Source: Sporocytophaga sp. (GTDB taxonomy: Bacteria; Bacteroidota; Bacteroidia; Cytophagales; Cytophagaceae). Taken from it: DNA of 64,000 nt. Below, piece after piece: positions 38,315 to 48,136 of the stretch (position 1 is its first letter; each line of letters begins with the position of its first letter). Position numbers and translations under genes: made by a program. Location of the stretch: positions 2,214 to 66,213 of the forward strand of contig NZ_JAGHZZ010000025.1 in assembly GCF_017745095.1 (NCBI RefSeq). Reading direction: 5' to 3'. The notes below the pieces were generated by a model. It made no database searches. It saw nothing but the letters and a program-made list of their open reading frames with translations, and was not told where the DNA came from.

Positions 38315-40171
38315 ATGAGCTTCGGCAAAAAACAAGGATTTACATTAACCCTGCTTATATCTGCGTGTTTAATTTTATACTGTACTCAAAAGTTCTCCAA
38401 GGAGACCGGAGAAAAAATAAATAGACTCCTATCTGTATCAGAAAAGGAACAAATCATTTTAGATTATCCAACAAATACCATTAGAAATCATTTCTCCGAC
38501 ATTGATAAAGAATTTACAGAAACAACAGATGCAATTAGGCTCACTAGATTTTTTATAAATGAAAATTTATTAAACACTATATCTGAAATAAAAAGTCTTA
38601 ATCAAGACATAAAGAATACAATATCATCTTCAAAAGACAATAACATTCTTCTATCCGACATAGAAAACATTGAAGAATTAAAATCAAAGTTTAACATCCT
38701 ATCAAGCCAGCTGCTAGAAGCTTACTCACAAATCCAATTATTAGAAAACATACTTTTTGTACTTTATGTAATCACAATCCTTTTAATTATTAGTATTTCA
38801 CAGATAACATATACAAGAGGAATAAAAAAAGAAATTAATAAAATCACTAATACATTAGATAAACTCGCGAAGGGGGATATAAGTAAAATTGAAACGATTG
38901 TACCTAATGAGTTTAAAAACATCCATGTAACGATAAATACTATCATTGATAATCAGGCAAATCTAGCATCCTTTGCAGAAAGCATCGGAGATGGTAACTA
39001 TCAAGTACATTATAATAGACTTGGTGATAATGATAAAATAGGAATTGCTTTACTTGGTATGTGTGACAAACTTCAAAAAGTAAATGCAGAAGAAAAGAGG
39101 AGAAACTGGGCTAATGAAGGATTGGCAAAATTTTCAGAAATATTAAGAAATGAAAGTAATGAAAAATCACTATCCGATAAGCTGCTTGTAGCTCTAATAA
39201 AATATATCAATGCTAATCAAGGCACCATTTACCTTAAATATGAAGAAGGTGAAAAATATTTCCTAAAACTAATTTCGTCTTATGCATGGGATAGAATGAA
39301 ATATGAAGACAAAGAAATAGAGATGGGTGAAGGCCTTATAGGTCAGGCAGCAATGGAACGAGAATATGTTTATCTAACTGATATTCCGGAAAATTTTATC
39401 CGGATAACTTCAGGGCTCGGTGAGGCTCTCCCCTCCAGTGTATTGATTATGCCATTATGTACTAACACAGATATATTAGGTATTATGGAATTTGCCTTTT
39501 TCAGAAATCTTGAAAAGTATGAAATAGACTTTCTAGAGAAAATAGCAACCAGCATTGCTACAACAATATCCTCTGTAAAAACAAATGAACAGACTCTTAA
39601 ACTACTTGGAGAATCAAGAGAAATGACTAAGGAAATGAAACTTCAGGAAGGAGAACTTATAAAGCAAGCAGAAGAACTAATGTCAAAAGAGGAAACTCTT
39701 TTGAGAAGCATGAAAGAATTGGAAGCTGTAAAATCTTCCTTAAGCGACAAACTGGAAGAAGCAAAAGAAGAGATGAAGCAACAGATTAAGGAAATAGAAA
39801 TTGAAAAACTTAAAAATGAAGGAATCCTAGAAGGTTGTGTTGATGCTGTGATAACATTTGACAAAAAAGGAACAATCGAATTCTTCAATAAGGCTTCTGA
39901 AGAAATATTCGGATATGGACGAAATGAAGTATTAGGAATAAACATCAATCAATTAATCAATCTCTATTTAGATGAGAATAGCGGAGACTATTCTGCATTT
40001 TATATTGAAAAAAACAACTTCAAAAAACCTATAAGCATAAGAACTGAAATCTCGGTCAAAAGCAAAACATCTGGTGAAATTCCTGTTTTAATCACTTTAT
40101 CAAAGACTGTTATTGAAGGCAAATTCTACTTTACAGTCTTCATCCAGAGTATAGCCGTGGAGCTTTTCTGA
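38315..40171 (+). CDS. HAMP-GAF-PAS membrane sensor without output domain (module B)
   Basis: A 618-residue paralogue of the sensor at 2025. Transmembrane segments lie near residues 10-26 and 145-167. HAMP, GAF (with GEGLIGQAAMEREYVYLTD), a long glutamate/lysine-rich coiled coil and a C-terminal PAS domain follow, and the chain ends FIQSIAVELF. The cytoplasmic part is much more similar to the module-A protein than the periplasmic part, which suggests different ligands and the same downstream partner. There is no kinase or methyl-accepting domain. It heads the second chemotaxis region, 40 bases before a CheZ-like gene. Confidence 0.82.
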   Translation: MSFGKKQGFTLTLLISACLILYCTQKFSKETGEKINRLLSVSEKEQIILDYPTNTIRNHFSDIDKEFTETTDAIRLTRFFINENLLNTISEIKSLNQDIKNTISSSKDNNILLSDIENIEELKSKFNILSSQLLEAYSQIQLLENILFVLYVITILLIISISQITYTRGIKKEINKITNTLDKLAKGDISKIETIVPNEFKNIHVTINTIIDNQANLASFAESIGDGNYQVHYNRLGDNDKIGIALLGMCDKLQKVNAEEKRRNWANEGLAKFSEILRNESNEKSLSDKLLVALIKYINANQGTIYLKYEEGEKYFLKLISSYAWDRMKYEDKEIEMGEGLIGQAAMEREYVYLTDIPENFIRITSGLGEALPSSVLIMPLCTNTDILGIMEFAFFRNLEKYEIDFLEKIATSIATTISSVKTNEQTLKLLGESREMTKEMKLQEGELIKQAEELMSKEETLLRSMKELEAVKSSLSDKLEEAKEEMKQQIKEIEIEKLKNEGILEGCVDAVITFDKKGTIEFFNKASEEIFGYGRNEVLGININQLINLYLDENSGDYSAFYIEKNNFKKPISIRTEISVKSKTSGEIPVLITLSKTVIEGKFYFTVFIQSIAVELF

Positions 40172-40211
40172 TTAATCATATACTAGTACAATCTCCTTAC
40201 AAATACTGAAT

Positions 40212-40931
40212 ATGCTAGAACTTGAAGAGGGCAATATAATTAAGATTATTATAGAGTTACTTGATGGTAACAAAATACAAATACTAAAACTTCAAAAATG
40301 TTCCTCTGAATATTTTCTCTTAATAGGAAGTCTGATTAAAAATATTCCATTACCTAATATTTCAGACAAAACAGTAGTTGTTGATCAAACCGTTATAAGC
40401 TGCATCATAAAAGACTTGCAATATCAAGATATTATGAGACAGAAACTTGAGCACATCGAAACAATTGATGATATGTTGCTTAAGGAGCTTAAACAAAGAA
40501 CCACTGGTAATGGTGGCATAGTCTTTAGCAGCGTCATTCCAGAAATAACTTCACTTAATATAGCCCAATTGAAGTTGATTTTAGATGAATATAAATTGAT
40601 AATAGACAACATACAAAAGAATTTACAAAAATTAGAAGCACATCAGATAGAGGCCACTTCAGTTAACGTATCAAAAAATTTAGAACACAATCAACTGACC
40701 AATACTTTGATCATGGACATTATCGAGAGGCATGATTTAATTTCTCAACTATCTCTGAAATATAATTTCAAAAGAAAAAAAGACGTAAAAGGAGTTGTGC
40801 TAAAATTAATAAATGTCTACACAATGCAAAGCGAGAGAGACGTTTTCAACCAGACATTTGAAAGAGAAATAAATAATTGCCAGGACAATCAATTTGAAAA
40901 TAATCAAGAAAACAATATTGAGTTTTTTTAA
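40212..40931 (+). CDS. CheZ-like putative CheY-P phosphatase (module B)
   Basis: A 239-residue paralogue of the protein at 3865. The DxxxQ motif is kept as LQYQDIMRQKLEHIETIDDM (near residue 74), the VYTMQSERDV block recurs near residue 207, and the chain ends ENNIEFF. These three blocks are the best-conserved parts between the two paralogues, which supports them as functional: catalytic site, fold element and CheY-binding tail. The gene follows the sensor and precedes a STAS gene by 14 bases. The function is inferred. Confidence 0.58.
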   Translation: MLELEEGNIIKIIIELLDGNKIQILKLQKCSSEYFLLIGSLIKNIPLPNISDKTVVVDQTVISCIIKDLQYQDIMRQKLEHIETIDDMLLKELKQRTTGNGGIVFSSVIPEITSLNIAQLKLILDEYKLIIDNIQKNLQKLEAHQIEATSVNVSKNLEHNQLTNTLIMDIIERHDLISQLSLKYNFKRKKDVKGVVLKLINVYTMQSERDVFNQTFEREINNCQDNQFENNQENNIEFF

Positions 40932-40945
40932 GAAGAAGTATAAAA

Positions 40946-41266
40946 ATGGAGAAGATAGAAATAAAGACCTTTACAAAAGATAACTCTAATATTGACATAC
41001 AAATTAAAAGAGATGTTTCACTAAAGCACATCCAAAAGCTATATAGTGAACTACACAAAATTAAAGATTCATACAAAAAATATACTATATCATATTCAGA
41101 AGTAAATAATATTGATCCTGCCGGATTTCAGATCCTATATTCTTACATTAAGCTCTTACAAAAAAGGAGAAAAGAGATATACATAGCAGATCAATTCAAT
41201 GATGAGTTGATAAAGATTTTAAACTGGGCTGGTCTTTTAGATATTCTATATCTAAAAAATAAATAA
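40946..41266 (+). CDS. STAS-domain protein (module B)
   Basis: A 106-residue STAS protein. The loop that normally carries the phospho-serine reads NNIDPAGFQILYSY, with alanine at the phosphorylation position, so it cannot be regulated by phosphorylation there. It lies between the CheZ-like gene and cheY, as in module A. Confidence 0.75.
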   Translation: MEKIEIKTFTKDNSNIDIQIKRDVSLKHIQKLYSELHKIKDSYKKYTISYSEVNNIDPAGFQILYSYIKLLQKRRKEIYIADQFNDELIKILNWAGLLDILYLKNK

Positions 41267-41322
41267 GCTATAGATTTCATACAGACAAAGACAAACAAAA
41301 GAAATTATAATATTATCAAATC

Positions 41323-41688
41323 ATGAAAAAGACGATTCTTATAGCGGATGATTCCGAGAGCGTAAGGGAAGTTGTAAGTTACACATTGATTAATGCAGGA
41401 TATGAAGTGCTTATAGGAGTTGATGGTGAAGACGCATTGAAGTATCTGAATGGCACGGAAATTCATCTGGTATTGACGGATCTACACATGCCAAAGATGG
41501 ATGGTATAGCACTTATAAAAGAAATAAGATCGAAACCTGAATATAAATTTATCCCTATCCTCTTCCTAACCACAGAATCACTATCTTCTAAGAAAGAAGA
41601 GGCAAAAGCTGCTGGTGCTACAGGTTGGATTGTTAAGCCTTTTGTGCCCGAGAAACTTATAGAAACGATACAGAGGGTAATAAGATAA
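41323..41688 (+). CDS. cheY: CheY-like response regulator (module B)
   Basis: A 121-residue receiver with an intact active site: D9-D10, phospho-acceptor D53 (TDLHMPKMDG), T83 (FLTTES), K105 (VKPFVP). It is very similar to the module-A protein. Its own cheA neighbour is destroyed (see 41689), so its phosphate donor is presumably the CheA of module C encoded 4.4 kb downstream, or the CheA of module A. Confidence 0.93.
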   Translation: MKKTILIADDSESVREVVSYTLINAGYEVLIGVDGEDALKYLNGTEIHLVLTDLHMPKMDGIALIKEIRSKPEYKFIPILFLTTESLSSKKEEAKAAGATGWIVKPFVPEKLIETIQRVIR

Positions 41689-41830
41689 TTGAAAAATTCA
41701 AGCTATATTTTTGATGAGGCAACAGGTTTAATCACCGAACTGGAACTTGTAGCTTTACTTCTGTATAATAGTAAGAAAGATAAATCATTATAGAGGATCT
41801 CTTAAAAAAATATGCATACCCTGAAAGTCC
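41689..41830 (+). pseudogene. cheA: cheA remnant (Hpt region), module B
   Basis: Directly after the cheY stop, a frame starting at TTG reads 34 residues that align with the N-terminus of the module-C CheA: YIFDEATGLITELELVALLL against VFFEEATTLINDLERVSLLL. It ends at a stop near 41793. After a frameshift the sequence around 41812-41827 still encodes MHTLK, the core of the histidine motif. Everything after that (the kinase and CheW-like domains) is gone. The module-C cheA starts at the corresponding point after its cheY. Confidence 0.85.
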
Positions 41831-41887
41831 ATTGATCGTTCGTAATACTTACAATCGATTTAAATTTACTTAGTACAAATCAATTTT

Positions 41888-42257
41888 ATGAACGATGAAA
41901 ATTTAACGACTCATTCTTACCTCTCATTTAAGCTAGCAAACCAAAATCACCTGATTATCTGTTAGGCATTATTAACTTAAGAGGTGATGCTCTTCCCATA
42001 GCTAATACAAGAATAAAATTGGGCCTTGGTGCTGTGGCTGACACAATAATTAGCTGTATAAAATGATCTTGAATCTTGAGCTAAATGGTCAAAAAAAATT
42101 ATGATAGCCTTGACCGATTCGATTTGCTAATTATTCTAAGTAAATAAACAATTAGTACTCACATAGGAAGTAAATAGAAGCCAGAATTCATTTCAGGGAT
42201 GTATAATCCAAATGAAAGCTTTATCTAAAGATGGATATCAACAAGCCATTTTCATCC
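41888..42257 (+). pseudogene. cheW: cheW remnant, module B
   Basis: An ATG at 41888 begins a frame reading SYLSFKL, the usual CheW start. After an internal deletion and frameshift the sequence reads PKSPDYLLGIINLRGD, then TRIKLGLG, ending at a stop at 42064. Further pieces continue in other frames: MILNLELNGQ near 42064, then GSK-stop-KPEFISGM near 42165, and MDINKPFS near 42232. Each piece aligns in order with the intact CheW at 48133. It is a clear multi-lesion pseudogene. Confidence 0.88.
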
Positions 42258-42365
42258 GAATAGCTCTCTATTTTACAGGAAAATACCATGCTTTGAATTC
42301 TTGATACTTATAATTCTAAATTCTTAAATAAACCACTTATATATAACTATTAACCCTGATTATCT

Positions 42366-44021
42366 ATGAAAATACGTCATCAACTTTTTATTGGAAACGG
42401 TCTAGTGTTGATCATGATCATCGCCCTGGCTACAGTTTCTTATAATAGCATCAATTCCCTTATAGCAACTTCAAAATGGGTAGATCATACTCACGAAGTT
42501 ATCGAAAGAGCAAATTCGTTAGGAAAATTATTAATCGATATGGAAACAGGAGAGCGAGGCTTTTTGCTCACAGGTGAGGAAGAATATTTGGAACCATACA
42601 ATGAAGGAAAGAAAAGATTTAAAACAGTGCTTAACGAAGTAAAGCAGCTTGTCAATGATAATCCTGAACAAGTGGCAAGGTTTGAAGCGGTTGATAATCT
42701 CGAGGCTCAATGGCATGAAAAGACCGGTAATGTTGAAATCAGTGCCAGAAGAAAAATTAATGAAGGAACTGCGAGTATGGACGATCTGATGGTATTGATA
42801 AATAAAAAATCAGGCAAACAAACTATGGATCAGCTACGGGTTAAACTTGAGGAAATTGTTAAAATCGAAAAAGGGTTGATGGATAAAAGAACACAGGAAT
42901 CAGATGAAACTGCAGCCACTTCAATATCTACTTCATTGATAGGTGCAACACTAGGATTTATTATATGCCTGGGAGTAGCAATCTGGATTGTACTTTCAAT
43001 ATCTAGCTCTTTAAAAATTGCGAATGAAGCGATCAAATCAGTTGCAGAAGGTGATCTTTCTTTGAAGATAGATACAAACAAAAAAGACGAAGTTGGGGAA
43101 ATGCTTAAGCACCTGCAGGAAATGGTTAATAAATTAAATGAAACACTAACATTTATCAGCACGGCTGCCGAAAGCATTAGTTCTGCCAGCAAACAAATGA
43201 GTTCTTCTTCTCAGCAGCTTTCTGAAGGAGCTACTGAACAAGCCGCTTCTGCAGAAGAAGTTTCAACTTCTATGGAACAGATGACCAGTAACATTCAGCA
43301 AAGCACTCAGAATGCACAGGAGACAGAAAAAATTTCCCTTAAGGCAACAGAGGATGTAAGTGAAGGAGGCAAATCAGTTAGCATGACAGTGATGTCAATG
43401 AAAGAAATTGCTCAGAAAATTTCAATTATAGGTGAAATTGCAAGACAAACGAATTTGCTGGCTCTTAATGCAGCTGTGGAAGCGGCAAGAGCTGGTGAGC
43501 ATGGTAAAGGATTTGCAGTTGTAGCTGCAGAAGTACGAAAACTAGCTGAAAGAAGTCAGCAGGCTGCCATCGAAATAGATGCTCTTTCAAAAACCAGTGT
43601 AACAATTGCTGAAAAGTCCGGAAAAATACTTGAGCTGATCGTTCCCGATATCCAGAAAACTTCAAGGTTAATTCAAGAGATTACTGCATCCAGCAATGAG
43701 CAGAATTCCGGAGCTGAGCAAGTAAATAGTTCTATTCAGCAACTCAACAGGGTTATACAGAATAATGCTGCTACCGCTGAAGAGATGGCGGCTAGCGCTG
43801 AAGAACTGGAAGCCCAAGCAGCTTCTTTAGAAGAAACCATTTCATTCTTTAATCTCGGACATGACAAAGGTAAAAAATACAATTCAGGGGATAATGGATA
43901 TGCAAAAAAGAAGAGCTTTTCCAAACAAGCATCTACAGGTCAAACTGGAAAATCTATAAATGGCGTAGCTATAAAACTTGATAATGGTTCGGTTTCCGAC
44001 GCAGATTTTACAAAGTTTTAA
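42366..44021 (+). CDS. CHASE3-type methyl-accepting chemotaxis protein with C-terminal pentapeptide (module B)
   Basis: A 551-residue receptor: transmembrane helix ~9-29; a periplasmic CHASE3-type domain (~35-180) with [16 protein letters not shown]; second transmembrane helix ~190-212; HAMP (~212-265); signalling domain (~270-500) with tip [19 protein letters not shown]; then a ~45-residue glycine/lysine/asparagine-rich linker ending DFTKF. The terminal pentapeptide fits x-aromatic-x-x-F, as in the module-A receptor. It is the only intact MCP in modules B and C, and must use CheA, CheW, CheR and CheB from module C or A. Confidence 0.94.
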   Translation: MKIRHQLFIGNGLVLIMIIALATVSYNSINSLIATSKWVDHTHEVIERANSLGKLLIDMETGERGFLLTGEEEYLEPYNEGKKRFKTVLNEVKQLVNDNPEQVARFEAVDNLEAQWHEKTGNVEISARRKINEGTASMDDLMVLINKKSGKQTMDQLRVKLEEIVKIEKGLMDKRTQESDETAATSISTSLIGATLGFIICLGVAIWIVLSISSSLKIANEAIKSVAEGDLSLKIDTNKKDEVGEMLKHLQEMVNKLNETLTFISTAAESISSASKQMSSSSQQLSEGATEQAASAEEVSTSMEQMTSNIQQSTQNAQETEKISLKATEDVSEGGKSVSMTVMSMKEIAQKISIIGEIARQTNLLALNAAVEAARAGEHGKGFAVVAAEVRKLAERSQQAAIEIDALSKTSVTIAEKSGKILELIVPDIQKTSRLIQEITASSNEQNSGAEQVNSSIQQLNRVIQNNAATAEEMAASAEELEAQAASLEETISFFNLGHDKGKKYNSGDNGYAKKKSFSKQASTGQTGKSINGVAIKLDNGSVSDADFTKF

Positions 44022-44093
44022 ATAATATAGCAGATATTGAATAGCCTGAATAATCATTCAATATCTGCTTTCCTGCCCTTTAAATTTTACCCG

Positions 44094-45248
44094 ATGAAAA
44101 AATGTTTAATTATTTTAAGCCTTGCCATGGCAAGCTTAAAAGGTAATGCGCAAAATTCTTCTCCTTTTACTTTCAGGACTGAAATCACAGGTGATTTGAT
44201 AAGCAATATGCAAGGTGGAAGAAAAAGCGGCCACAGCTATGTGGGTAAAATAGATCTATCTTTGGGATTGTCAACTGAAAAAGCCGGATGGTTTAAAGGA
44301 GGAAAATTGTTCCTGCATGCCATCAATGCTCACGGTGGAAATCCATCGGCTCGTTATGTGGGAGATATACAGCCTGTATCAAGAATAGAAGCAACAAACC
44401 GGATAAGTCTGTTTGAATTTTGGTACAGACAGGATATAGGCAAATTTTCGGTGCTTTTTGGTCAATTCGACATGAATTCAACCTTCGCAGTAAATGCTAC
44501 GGCCGGCAATTTTCTAAATACCTCCTTCGGAATGTATCCTAGTATAGCATTGAATGTACCTTTATCTATCTATCCATATGCCACACCATCTTTATATGCT
44601 AAATGGAAGCATTCTGAAAAGCTTGCATTCCAGGCAGCGGTGTTCGATGGATCTCCCTTAAAGTTTCAGGATAATCTTAATAACCTTAAGTGGCAAATTG
44701 ATGCTAAAAAGAGATTATTCTCAACATTTGAAATTCAGATGAAAGAAATTAAGGATTCGGTAGTAAAAGGAAATTATAAAATTGGAGGATATTATCATAA
44801 TGGAGATTTCAGAGATGTTTCCGATTCCTCAAATTCTGTGAATGGAAGTTATGGGATTTATGTCACTATGGACAGACTAATCATTGCTGAAAATTCTGCC
44901 GATAACCAGGGAGTTACTGCATTTTTACAATCAGGCTCTAGTCCAGGGAAAATCAATTTAGTAGATTTTTACTTAAGCACGGGGTTGATATATACCGGTA
45001 TACTTCCTGCCCGTTCTAATGATATACTTAGTCTGGGATTCGTATATTCATCTATAAATAATTATCTTCATCAAGCTTATCCTATCAGCTATACTCAAAG
45101 CAGAAGTTTAATTGAGTTGAATTATAAGGCAAAGTTTGGGAATAACTTTATAGTTCAGCCAGACTTACAATATATAATTAATCCTGGTGCAAATCCTGCA
45201 TTTAAAAATTCTCTTGTAGGTATTTTAAGGGTATCCCTTGTTTATTAA
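44094..45248 (+). CDS. OprB-type carbohydrate porin
   Basis: About 384 residues from the ATG at 44094, which gives a normal signal peptide ending GNAQ; an upstream TTG at 44037 is less likely. The beta-barrel pattern fits the carbohydrate-selective porin OprB family: FWYRQDIGKFSVLFGQFDMN early, YPYATPSLYAKWK, and a terminal strand ILRVSLVY. It admits sugars across the outer membrane. It lies between the module-B MCP (72 bases upstream) and the module-C STAS gene, an unusual place for a porin, and suggests that the pathway monitors sugar uptake (inference). Confidence 0.82.
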   Translation: MKKCLIILSLAMASLKGNAQNSSPFTFRTEITGDLISNMQGGRKSGHSYVGKIDLSLGLSTEKAGWFKGGKLFLHAINAHGGNPSARYVGDIQPVSRIEATNRISLFEFWYRQDIGKFSVLFGQFDMNSTFAVNATAGNFLNTSFGMYPSIALNVPLSIYPYATPSLYAKWKHSEKLAFQAAVFDGSPLKFQDNLNNLKWQIDAKKRLFSTFEIQMKEIKDSVVKGNYKIGGYYHNGDFRDVSDSSNSVNGSYGIYVTMDRLIIAENSADNQGVTAFLQSGSSPGKINLVDFYLSTGLIYTGILPARSNDILSLGFVYSSINNYLHQAYPISYTQSRSLIELNYKAKFGNNFIVQPDLQYIINPGANPAFKNSLVGILRVSLVY

Positions 45249-45300
45249 AGTATACAAGTTGCTCTTAATAATATAATGAAGAAAGAGCTGTATTTGTTAA

Positions 45301-45331
45301 GATCTTCGAAACATCTAGTAATACGAAGATC
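45301..45331. repeat. inverted repeat between porin and STAS genes
   Basis: GATCTTCG (45301-45308) pairs with CGAAGATC (45324-45331), loop of 15. No T run follows. It could be an operator or an mRNA hairpin marking the boundary between the porin and module C. Confidence 0.55.
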
Positions 45332-45383
45332 AGTGGCGCAATTAATGCCGAAAAATATTTAGATTTTTTTTAACCTAACTAAT

Positions 45384-45689
45384 ATGGAAAAATTTAATAT
45401 TCAAAAAAAGATATCTGACAATAAAGAGACCATTGATATTTTAGTTAGCGGGGACCTTAGCATTAAACATTCGGAAATTTTTTTCAAAGAATTGAAAGAA
45501 ATAAAAAAGGTACATAAGACTTACAATATTCTTCTTATGGATATAGCACGAATAGATATTATGTGCTTACAAGTACTTATCTCATTCATGATTTATCTCC
45601 GGAATAATGATAAAGAAGTCAACCTCAAAAAAGAGTTGAGCGAAGAAATGAATCAATTACTTCGTAATGCTGATTTGCTAACTAACTAA
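45384..45689 (+). CDS. STAS-domain protein (module C)
   Basis: A 101-residue STAS protein. The phosphorylation loop reads ARIDIMCLQVLIS, with methionine at the phospho-serine position, so phospho-control is lost. It resembles the STAS proteins of modules A and B and lies 21 bases before the altered cheY. Confidence 0.75.
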   Translation: MEKFNIQKKISDNKETIDILVSGDLSIKHSEIFFKELKEIKKVHKTYNILLMDIARIDIMCLQVLISFMIYLRNNDKEVNLKKELSEEMNQLLRNADLLTN

Positions 45690-45710
45690 TATAAAGCAGG
45701 TAAATAATAT

Positions 45711-46067
45711 ATGAAAAAGACGATTCTAATAGCTGATGATTCGGAAAGCGTAAGAGAAGTAGTTTCTTTTACTTTGATAAATGCGGGATATAATGTGCTG
45801 GTAAGAGAAGACGCAATGAAGTTTCTGGATGGGAAGGAGATTCATCTTGTCATCAAAGATCTTCACATGCCTAAAAAGGACGATATTGCTTTAATCAAAA
45901 AGATCCGCGGAAAAAGCGATTACCAGTATGTGCCGATCTTATTCCCTACTATAGAGTCTCAGGCAGCAAAAAAGGATGAAGCTAAAGCAGCGGGAGCAAC
46001 AGGATGGATTGTAAAACCATTCGTTCCTGAAAAATTAATTTCCACCATTGAAAAAGTTATTAGATAA
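45711..46067 (+). CDS. altered CheY-like receiver (module C)
   Basis: A 118-residue receiver, closely related to the module-B CheY but changed. Compared with it, three residues are missing around position 32 (VREDAMKFL in place of a longer GVDGEDALKYL segment), and the phosphorylation loop reads KDLHMPKKDD instead of TDLHMPKMDG. FLTTES has become FPTIES. The five catalytic residues remain (D9, D10, D50, T80, K102). The nearly universal glycine after the MD pair is aspartate. It may be non-phosphorylatable, slow, or in early decay. Its stop overlaps the cheA start by one base. Confidence 0.85.
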   Translation: MKKTILIADDSESVREVVSFTLINAGYNVLVREDAMKFLDGKEIHLVIKDLHMPKKDDIALIKKIRGKSDYQYVPILFPTIESQAAKKDEAKAAGATGWIVKPFVPEKLISTIEKVIR

Positions 46068-48136
46068 TGGACAGATTTAAAGCAGTTTTCTTTGAGGAAG
46101 CCACCACACTCATAAATGATCTGGAAAGAGTTTCCCTTTTATTGCACAATAATCCCTCTGATAGTTCGATCATAGAGCAGATCTTCCGTATCATGCATAC
46201 GTTGAAAGGTAACAGCACAATGTTCGGCTTTTATCGGATCGGAGATTTTACACATCACTTTGAAACGCTCTATGATTATATTAGGGAAGGTAAAATGTCT
46301 GTAACAGATAATGTCCTTAACATAACATTTGCTTCTGTCGATCATCTGCGGGTGCTGCTTGCAGATGTAGAGTTGGAAAACCCAGTCCATAAAATTAATC
46401 ATGAAAACCTGATCCATGGTCTCATTGAGGTTCTGAACGGAGCTTCTGTTGAGGGAAGCATAAAAAGCCATTCTTCCGATCATACAATTGAGGATAAAGT
46501 TTCGGATACTCCCACTTACTGGCTGAAATTTGTTCCTGAAAAGGGTTTGGTGAGAAAAGGGGCTAATGTATTATTCCTTCTCGATGATCTGTCTCAGCTT
46601 GGCGCAACTTATACAGTTTCCAATATCGAGCGCTTACCTGATTTTAAAAAACTCGATCCTGCAGATATATATATACACTGGGAAATTTATGTTTCAGGAA
46701 ATATAACTGAAAACAGCATCCGGGACGTTTTCATGTTCGTGGAAGAAGACTGCGAGCTTGAGATAAGAAAGATTTCAGAAACAAACTTGCTGGATCAGGA
46801 TAGTTTTACTGCTATTGCCCGAGATATTTCTTTAAGCATTGATGAAAAGATTTCAAAGTTTAGTGGATTGGTAAATAATTCTTCTTCTAAAAATAGAATG
46901 GAGGAAGTAAGAAGTAAGATAGAAAAAGCCAACGAGAAATCTATAGTTACCTCTAAAGACAATTCGATTTCAAGTATCAGAGTGGCTTCTGAAAAGCTGG
47001 ATGAATTGATGAGTCTTGTAAGTGAGCTTGTCACTACTCAGGCCAGGTTAAATCTTGTTTCAGATCAGATTGCTTCCTCTGAACTAATAAGTATTTCAGA
47101 AAATATTGAAAAAATCACCCGTCAACTAAGAGATAATACTTTTAGTATTTGTCTTATTCCTATAGAAAACTTATTGGTGCGATTTCAACGATTGGTGAGA
47201 GATCTATCAACTCAATTGAATAAGGACGTTGTGTTTGTTTCTGAAGGTACAGATACAGAACTGGACAAGAATATTATTGAAAACCTGGCAGATCCTCTGA
47301 TGCACATCTTCCGGAATTCACTGGATCATGGAATTGAATCGGGAGAAGAACGAGTAAAGAAGGGAAAACCTGCCCAAGGAAAAATCTTATTAAAAGCATT
47401 TTATTCCGGGAATAGTGTGATTATTCAGATCCGTGATGATGGAAAAGGAATTGATCCGGAAGTGATCAGACAAAAGGCCATCAGCAAAGGATTGATCACC
47501 GCAGATCAGAATCTGGATCGGCGTCAGATCTTCGATCTTATTTTTCTTCCGGGATTTTCTACAGCGGAGAAAGTGACCGAGGTTTCTGGTCGTGGAGTAG
47601 GAATGGATGTAGTGAAAAGACAGATTACTGAAATAAGGGGTGAAGTGGAAGTAGAGTCCGTAATCAACGAAGGAACTACCATTAATATTAAGCTTCCTCT
47701 TACGCTTTCAATCATTGACGGAATGCTTGTTAAAATCAATGCTACACATTTTGTAATACCATTAGGTAATGTGGATAAATGTTTTGAAGCAAAGCATGAA
47801 GAATTTGTAAATAAGATCAATGACCTTATAATTCTGGACGGAGAGCAGGTGCCTTTTATATATCTGAGAGATGAATTTGATATAAAGGAAAATTGTCCTC
47901 AACTACATCAGGTGGTGGTAGTGAAGCAGGACGATAGACGGGTAGCTTTATCGGTCGATACTATTATTGGAGAATATCAGGCAGTATTAAAACCACTTGG
48001 AAGGTTGTACAAAAATGTGGACGTTATTTCAGGAGCGACGATCTTAGGAAATGGAGAGGTTGCTCTTGTTGTCGATCCCAACAGAATCATTAAGGAATAT
48101 ATATTTAATCAAATAAATAACGAAGTTTTACAATGA
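46067..48136 (+). CDS. cheA: chemotaxis histidine kinase CheA (module C)
   Basis: A 689-residue intact CheA. Hpt domain with H44 in MHTLKGNSTMFG; P2-like domain (~150-240) with FLLDDLSQLG; dimerisation helix SIRVASEKLDELMSLVSELV; ATP-binding boxes HIFRNSLDHG, DDGKGID and GRGVGMDVV; C-terminal CheW-like domain. Same architecture as the module-A kinase. It is the only intact kinase in the B-C region and presumably serves the module-B receptor and CheY. Its end overlaps cheW by 4 bases. Confidence 0.96.
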   Translation: MDRFKAVFFEEATTLINDLERVSLLLHNNPSDSSIIEQIFRIMHTLKGNSTMFGFYRIGDFTHHFETLYDYIREGKMSVTDNVLNITFASVDHLRVLLADVELENPVHKINHENLIHGLIEVLNGASVEGSIKSHSSDHTIEDKVSDTPTYWLKFVPEKGLVRKGANVLFLLDDLSQLGATYTVSNIERLPDFKKLDPADIYIHWEIYVSGNITENSIRDVFMFVEEDCELEIRKISETNLLDQDSFTAIARDISLSIDEKISKFSGLVNNSSSKNRMEEVRSKIEKANEKSIVTSKDNSISSIRVASEKLDELMSLVSELVTTQARLNLVSDQIASSELISISENIEKITRQLRDNTFSICLIPIENLLVRFQRLVRDLSTQLNKDVVFVSEGTDTELDKNIIENLADPLMHIFRNSLDHGIESGEERVKKGKPAQGKILLKAFYSGNSVIIQIRDDGKGIDPEVIRQKAISKGLITADQNLDRRQIFDLIFLPGFSTAEKVTEVSGRGVGMDVVKRQITEIRGEVEVESVINEGTTINIKLPLTLSIIDGMLVKINATHFVIPLGNVDKCFEAKHEEFVNKINDLIILDGEQVPFIYLRDEFDIKENCPQLHQVVVVKQDDRRVALSVDTIIGEYQAVLKPLGRLYKNVDVISGATILGNGEVALVVDPNRIIKEYIFNQINNEVLQ

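Noticed and set aside
45275-45361. A 28-codon + strand frame between the porin and STAS genes
   Set aside because: It overlaps an inverted repeat and its product is unremarkable; the hairpin is the better reading.
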